A program made the translations under genes and the position numbers. A stretch of 33,885 nt of DNA, taken from Chara braunii. Lineage: Eukaryota > Streptophyta > Charophyceae > Charales > Characeae. Position 1 is the stretch's first letter. Each line of letters opens with the position of its first letter. The stretch covers positions 77,143 through 111,027 of the forward strand of contig BFEA01000734.1 in NCBI GenBank assembly GCA_003427395.1. Reading direction: 5' to 3'. Of this stretch, positions 30,627-33,885 are shown in pieces. Under the pieces are notes generated by a model. The model did no database searches, was not told the origin of the DNA, and worked only from the letters and a program-made list of their open reading frames with translations.

Positions 30627-32097
30627 GGCCTGGACCCACTGCCCGGCGACTGGAAACTGGTGTTGGCCACAAAAAACGGCCGACCTGGTCCGACCGTGGA
30701 TGGAAAAAACTTGACGCATTTTGAAGGGACCCCACCGTAGACCGATAGTTTCGGCACTGGAAAAGGCAGGACATACCCGAATAGGAAACCACTGAAGGGT
30801 GTTTCCGGAAAAGGCAAGTAGGGCGTGTGCTGTGGACCATGGCCTGGTACCGCACTGCTCCAGGACAAGTCCGTGTGTGGCCGTGCGCGACCCGGTGTGG
30901 CGGGTTCCGCACAAGTGCCGTGCGTTGCTGTGTGGCTCGAGCGGGTCCGCTCAGGCAACGGGAAGTTACCGTTGGGGGCGTGGGTGGATGTCCCTCCTTG
31001 TCGTTGGTGGGAGGTGCCATCTGAACCATTGGTAGCCGGAGTGCACTGAGCACAGGAGCACTGGCGGGGAGCCATCGCCGGGGACAAAGGAGGACGGTTT
31101 GGTGAGTAGCACGGGTTCATGAAGGTTGTGCGGTCGACAGGGCCAAAACAGGCGGTGTACAGGGTTTGACGACGTCGCTGTCACGGTAACGGAATTGCCA
31201 TGGATCCATCGGGCATGGCCGCTTCGGAGGAGTGGGAGGACCTCATGTTCATGTTGGTTCTCCTGCAGACCCAGTGGTGAACAGGCATAACGCGGCGGCC
31301 ATGGCTGGCCGTCATCCGAACCCCGCCAAAAATTCGAATTTCAAACGGTGCACCCTGGCGTTCGTGAATTCGGAGGACCATGGACTCCATAGACCGCCGG
31401 GCCCTTGGAAATACTGTGCGACACCATGAATGATCCTGAGTAACCATGAATGATCCTGAAATTAGGGTTTCGGGGTCGAATTTTGTGGTTTTTTGGAATT
31501 TTTTGTTTTGCCTGTTTTTGTTTTTGGACAAGCTTGCTGTGTGTCAAATTTGGTGTCATTTGGGTTATTAGAATTTGTGCTGTTGATCATCCTGAAAATC
31601 CTGAAATTTCGATGAAATGTTTTTTTGGCAAAAATGCCTGAAAATGCACTTTTGAGGTGTTGTTTTATGTGTTTTTAATTATTATTTTTTTGGTTTTTTT
31701 TAATAATATGTTTGTAAGAAGTGCACTCTTTACATTGGTGTGGAGTTTGCTTGAAATGGCCTAATGGTTTGCTTATAAATTGAGGTGAAAAATGGGGGTT
31801 CGGTTAACCGTCTCTCCCATGCCGTGAAGCCCGCGTCTGGAAACTGATGGACATGCCCCCCCCCCTGCTCAACTGGCCACCTCCTTGGAAAGGGTCTGGA
31901 AACCGGTCCGCGTTGAATTTCCAGACCGCGGACCATGTAGAAACGCCCCTTCACCATTTCGGCAAACTCTTTCCAAGCGCAGTGGGGTCTGGAATTCCTT
32001 TCCGGGCCGGCTTTCCACACTGGTTTCCAGACCCAGTGGGGTCTGCAAAAAAACCCCGGCGCCCAAACTTTTCCAGGCCGCCGGCCTGTGGGGTCCA
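30627..32097 (-). mobile_element. Modules X, Y and Z, right arm of the palindrome
   Basis: On the minus strand the order is X (32097-31813), an AT-rich linker (about 31810-31431), Y (31430-30989) and Z (30988-30627), with no LTR insertion. The Y-Z junction here is the empty target of the solo LTR. The left arm lacks the AT-rich linker and has about 75 bp of different sequence instead. The two arms are separated by about 200 bp (30426-30626) holding W, V and a T-rich run. Confidence 0.72.
31424..31810. other. AT-rich linker inside the right arm
   Basis: Absent from the left arm. It starts with two copies of ACCATGAATGATCCTGA (about 31423 and 31443) and then has T-rich, stop-rich sequence with CCTGAAAATCCTGAAATT-like words. 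It may be a further insertion or an original part lost from the left arm. Confidence 0.45.
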
Positions 32098-32167
32098 CAC
32101 GTTAGGATATTTATCTGAGACAGTCTACGACGAAGTCCTAGATCTCTCTACTCTACGCGGGGGGTAG

Positions 32168-32300
32168 CACCCAAGCTCCTAACACCTGGCGCAAGCTGGA
32201 AAGCCAACCAGGAGGCCCAAACCAGTCATCTCAGCTGGAGAACCCGAAGCGCATCACAGGAGGCCGTGGGATGGAACGGACGACACAGGGAATCGAACCC
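32168..32300 (-). other. Downstream body attached to the U6-like sequence, with B box
   Basis: On the minus strand the U6-like part is followed directly by GTGGGTTCGATTCCCTGTG, which holds GGTTCGATTCC (32299-32289), a full match to the Pol III B box within a short GGG/CCC stem as in a tRNA T-arm. About 120 nt of GC-rich sequence without a T run follow, ending near GGTGCTACCCCCC. It resembles the 3' half of a tRNA plus a SINE body. Confidence 0.5.
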
Positions 32301-32301
32301 A

Positions 32302-32387
32302 CGATTTATGAGTGTCATCCTTGCGCAGGGGCCATGCTAATCTTCTTTCTCTGTATCGTTCCAATTTGAACGGATCTCCCGACGGAC
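32302..32387 (-). pseudogene. U6 snRNA-like sequence
   Basis: On the minus strand it reads from a 5' region resembling the U6 5' stem (GTCC-GTCGGGAGATCCG), through AAATTGGAACGATACAGAGA, to GATTAGCATGGCCCCTGCGC and AAGGATGACAC, ending AAATCG. These are the ACAGAGA box (32354-32348), the AGC of the U4/U6-pairing and catalytic region, and the internal stem-loop of spliceosomal U6. There are four extra bases directly after ACAGAGA, and the normal 3' end with its T-run terminator is replaced. Upstream, no plant-type USE or TATA box is seen at the expected place; a module V copy abuts the 5' end. A retro-copied pseudogene or a U6-headed SINE is likely. Confidence 0.85.
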
Positions 32388-32388
32388 C

Positions 32389-32490
32389 TATTCACGTTCT
32401 TCGCCCGTAGCCCGCCGCTGAACTACACGAAATGATATGGGTCCCGGGCGCCCCCGTGGTCTGGCCTACGCTTGGTGCATTCTGGGCGTC
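32389..32490 (+). mobile_element. Modules V and W
   Basis: ACCTATTCACGTTCTTCGCC is followed by CGCTGAACTACACGAAAT and the W segment with GTCCCGGGC, GTGGTCTGGCCTAC and TTGGTGCATTCTGGGC. Further V or W copies lie at 27060-27100 and 30428-30523. Confidence 0.65.
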
Positions 32491-33240
32491 AGCGGAGAGG
32501 TGACCGCGCCATCTCATCTCTCTCGGTTCCACTGCGGGAATGGAAGATGTCGTTGTTCGTCAAGACCGCGTCGCCATAGCTCCAGTAGACAGATGAGATC
32601 GTTCCACAGAGCCTTAAGAGATACGAACCTTGGCGAAGGCATTTCTTGAATTTTCTTCCCTCCTCCGTCTTTGCTGTCCCTTCTTGCTCAGCTTTGTCTC
32701 CGTCTTAGGTCGCTCTAGTCCGACCACGTACCTGCTCGGTATCTGCAGTCGAAGCGTCCTCGAATCCCCTCGAGGGTGATCTTCTGTCATGGATGCGTTG
32801 CGCTCTGAGGCCGTACTCACACGCGAACATCCCGTGGTGTATCTGAGCCCGATTATGACCAGATTCCGTCAAAGTAGCGCGCATTTCAGTAAGCGCTAGG
32901 CTCGGGTGTACGGGATGAGGCATATAAAGCTCGGCTATATGCGCTGGTCGTATGTGCGGATAATAGGAGGAAGAAACGAGACTGGCGGCGGTCGAGACGG
33001 TGGATGACGAACGAAAAAGGCGGGTGGTTCGGGGTGTGAGTGTGATATATAGCAGGCTTTGTCTTTTCTTATGGAAGATAGTATTTTTTAATCTGTTGTA
33101 TATTTTTCTTCTTTTCTTCTTTTCGTTAATCTTCCCTATTGTTGGGATTTTGCGTTTTGCGGGCCTACTGAATGGTTCCGTCTTTTGTACTATAGATATG
33201 GTAGAATGTTTGTTTTGTGAATGAGAATCTTGTCTGCTTC
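32491..33240. other. No gene seen
   Basis: Overlapping short frames on both strands and a T-rich stretch near 33085-33130. No repeat or domain recognised. Confidence 0.5.
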
Positions 33241-33245
33241 GATTC

Positions 33246-33590
33246 CGGTTGGCCTTGTCCCGTTATTTGGTCTATCTTAGGGAGGGATGGCGGTGCTTCA
33301 TGTGGGATTGGTCATGTGGTTATCGTTCTGCACGCAAGTGTGTTTTGACATCCTGTTTGGTCTTGTCCCGTCGTTTGGCCTGTAGTTGCCGGGGGCGGTG
33401 TTTGCATGTGGGACTTGTCATCTACGATTGTGATTTAGGATTTGTTTTAATCTTGTCTGCTTCGATTATGTTTTGGGGCATCCTGGTTGGTTGTTTCCCG
33501 TTGTTCGGCCTTTTGAGCGCGGGACGGTGCTGGTATGTGGGAATCGTCATCGGCGATTGTCTTTTCTTTCTTTTTGGTTGTCACACTGGG
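33246..33590. repeat. Degenerate tandem repeat, three units of about 110-130 bp
   Basis: TTGGTCTTGTCCCGTCGTTTGGCC-like words begin near 33246, 33357 and 33487. Each is followed by a GCGGTG or GACGGTG word, a CATGTGGGA or TATGTGGGA word, a GTCAT word and an ATTGTGAT-like end. A tryptophan/cysteine-rich 186-codon frame (33249-33809) crosses it, but the unit lengths change frame, so it is not taken as a gene. Confidence 0.65.
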
Positions 33591-33885
33591 ATCGGAGCGT
33601 TTTTTGATTTTTTTGCAGACAAGCAAGAATGTTTTGACATCTCTGTTTTTGTTGCCCCCTGTTCTGTTTTATTTGGTTGTTCCCTTCCTCTTTTCTTTGC
33701 CTCTTCGCCTTTTGGCTGTGTGCAAGTGGGTCGATATGACACACGGGGGTGGGGCAGCCGCCGCTCAACCTACATCCACGTGGGCGGCCTTGTACGCAAG
33801 AGGTTCTGAACAGGGGGAGTTATAAGGAAGAAGATAAAAAACTGAATTCATTTTCTCTTTTTTTTTTTTTTTTTTCCGCATTTGC
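33591..33885. other. No gene seen; T run at the window end
   Basis: T-rich sequence with an uninterrupted T run at about 33861-33877. The open frames here belong to the tandem-repeat region upstream and carry no domain. Confidence 0.5.

Noticed and set aside
33249-33809. 186-codon tryptophan/cysteine-rich frame
   Set aside because: It crosses a degenerate tandem repeat whose units are of unequal length, so the translated repeats do not align as protein.

Overview
The window is repeat-dominated, intergenic DNA from the nucleus of a large eukaryotic genome. I found no intact protein-coding gene. The evidence is long microsatellites, several satellite arrays, LTR and non-LTR retrotransposon remains, a DNA transposon, tRNA-like short elements, a fragment of eukaryotic large-subunit rRNA and a U6 snRNA-like sequence. 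The style of the gag, LINE ORF1 and CACTA-like pieces would fit a streptophyte (land plant or charophyte alga), but this is a low-confidence inference and the species is not identifiable by reading.

Layout. 1-1060: a 91-bp satellite, then a polypurine tract. 1.9-2.9 kb: a broken retrotransposon gag on the minus strand, next to a dispersed short element with a Pol III A-box-like sequence (a second copy lies at 20.9 kb). 4.4-6.0 kb: two plant-like tandem or interspersed repeat families. 6.2-9.3 kb: no gene, one (TC)n microsatellite and a pair of strong hairpins. 9.3-10.4 kb: small tandem repeats, two copies of a foldback element and a 94-bp rRNA fragment. 10744-12818: a 5' LTR (LTR1) containing a microsatellite and an assembly gap, followed by an initiator-Met-type primer-binding site and a decayed retropepsin domain with gag missing. 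13.4-17.2 kb: simple repeats and a local duplication. 17.8-19.5 kb: a 71-72-bp minisatellite and a second degenerate array.

21.13-25.96 kb: one LINE on the minus strand (ORF1 with a CCHC knuckle, then an APE-type endonuclease). It is split by a 1652-bp DNA transposon with terminal inverted repeats of about 135 bp and a TAG target duplication. 26.3-26.65 kb: tRNA-like SINE candidates.

27.1-32.1 kb: a large imperfect palindrome made of modules X-Y-Z. Its left arm is split by a 2.26-kb solo LTR of the same family as LTR1, with a target duplication, and the right arm keeps the empty target site. 32.2-32.4 kb: a U6 snRNA-like sequence joined to a tRNA-type B-box. 33.2-33.6 kb: a short tandem array.

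Nothing here works together as a pathway. The biology is that of nested mobile elements, and the insertion order can be read from the junctions: LINE before DNA transposon, and palindrome before or independent of the LTR insertion.
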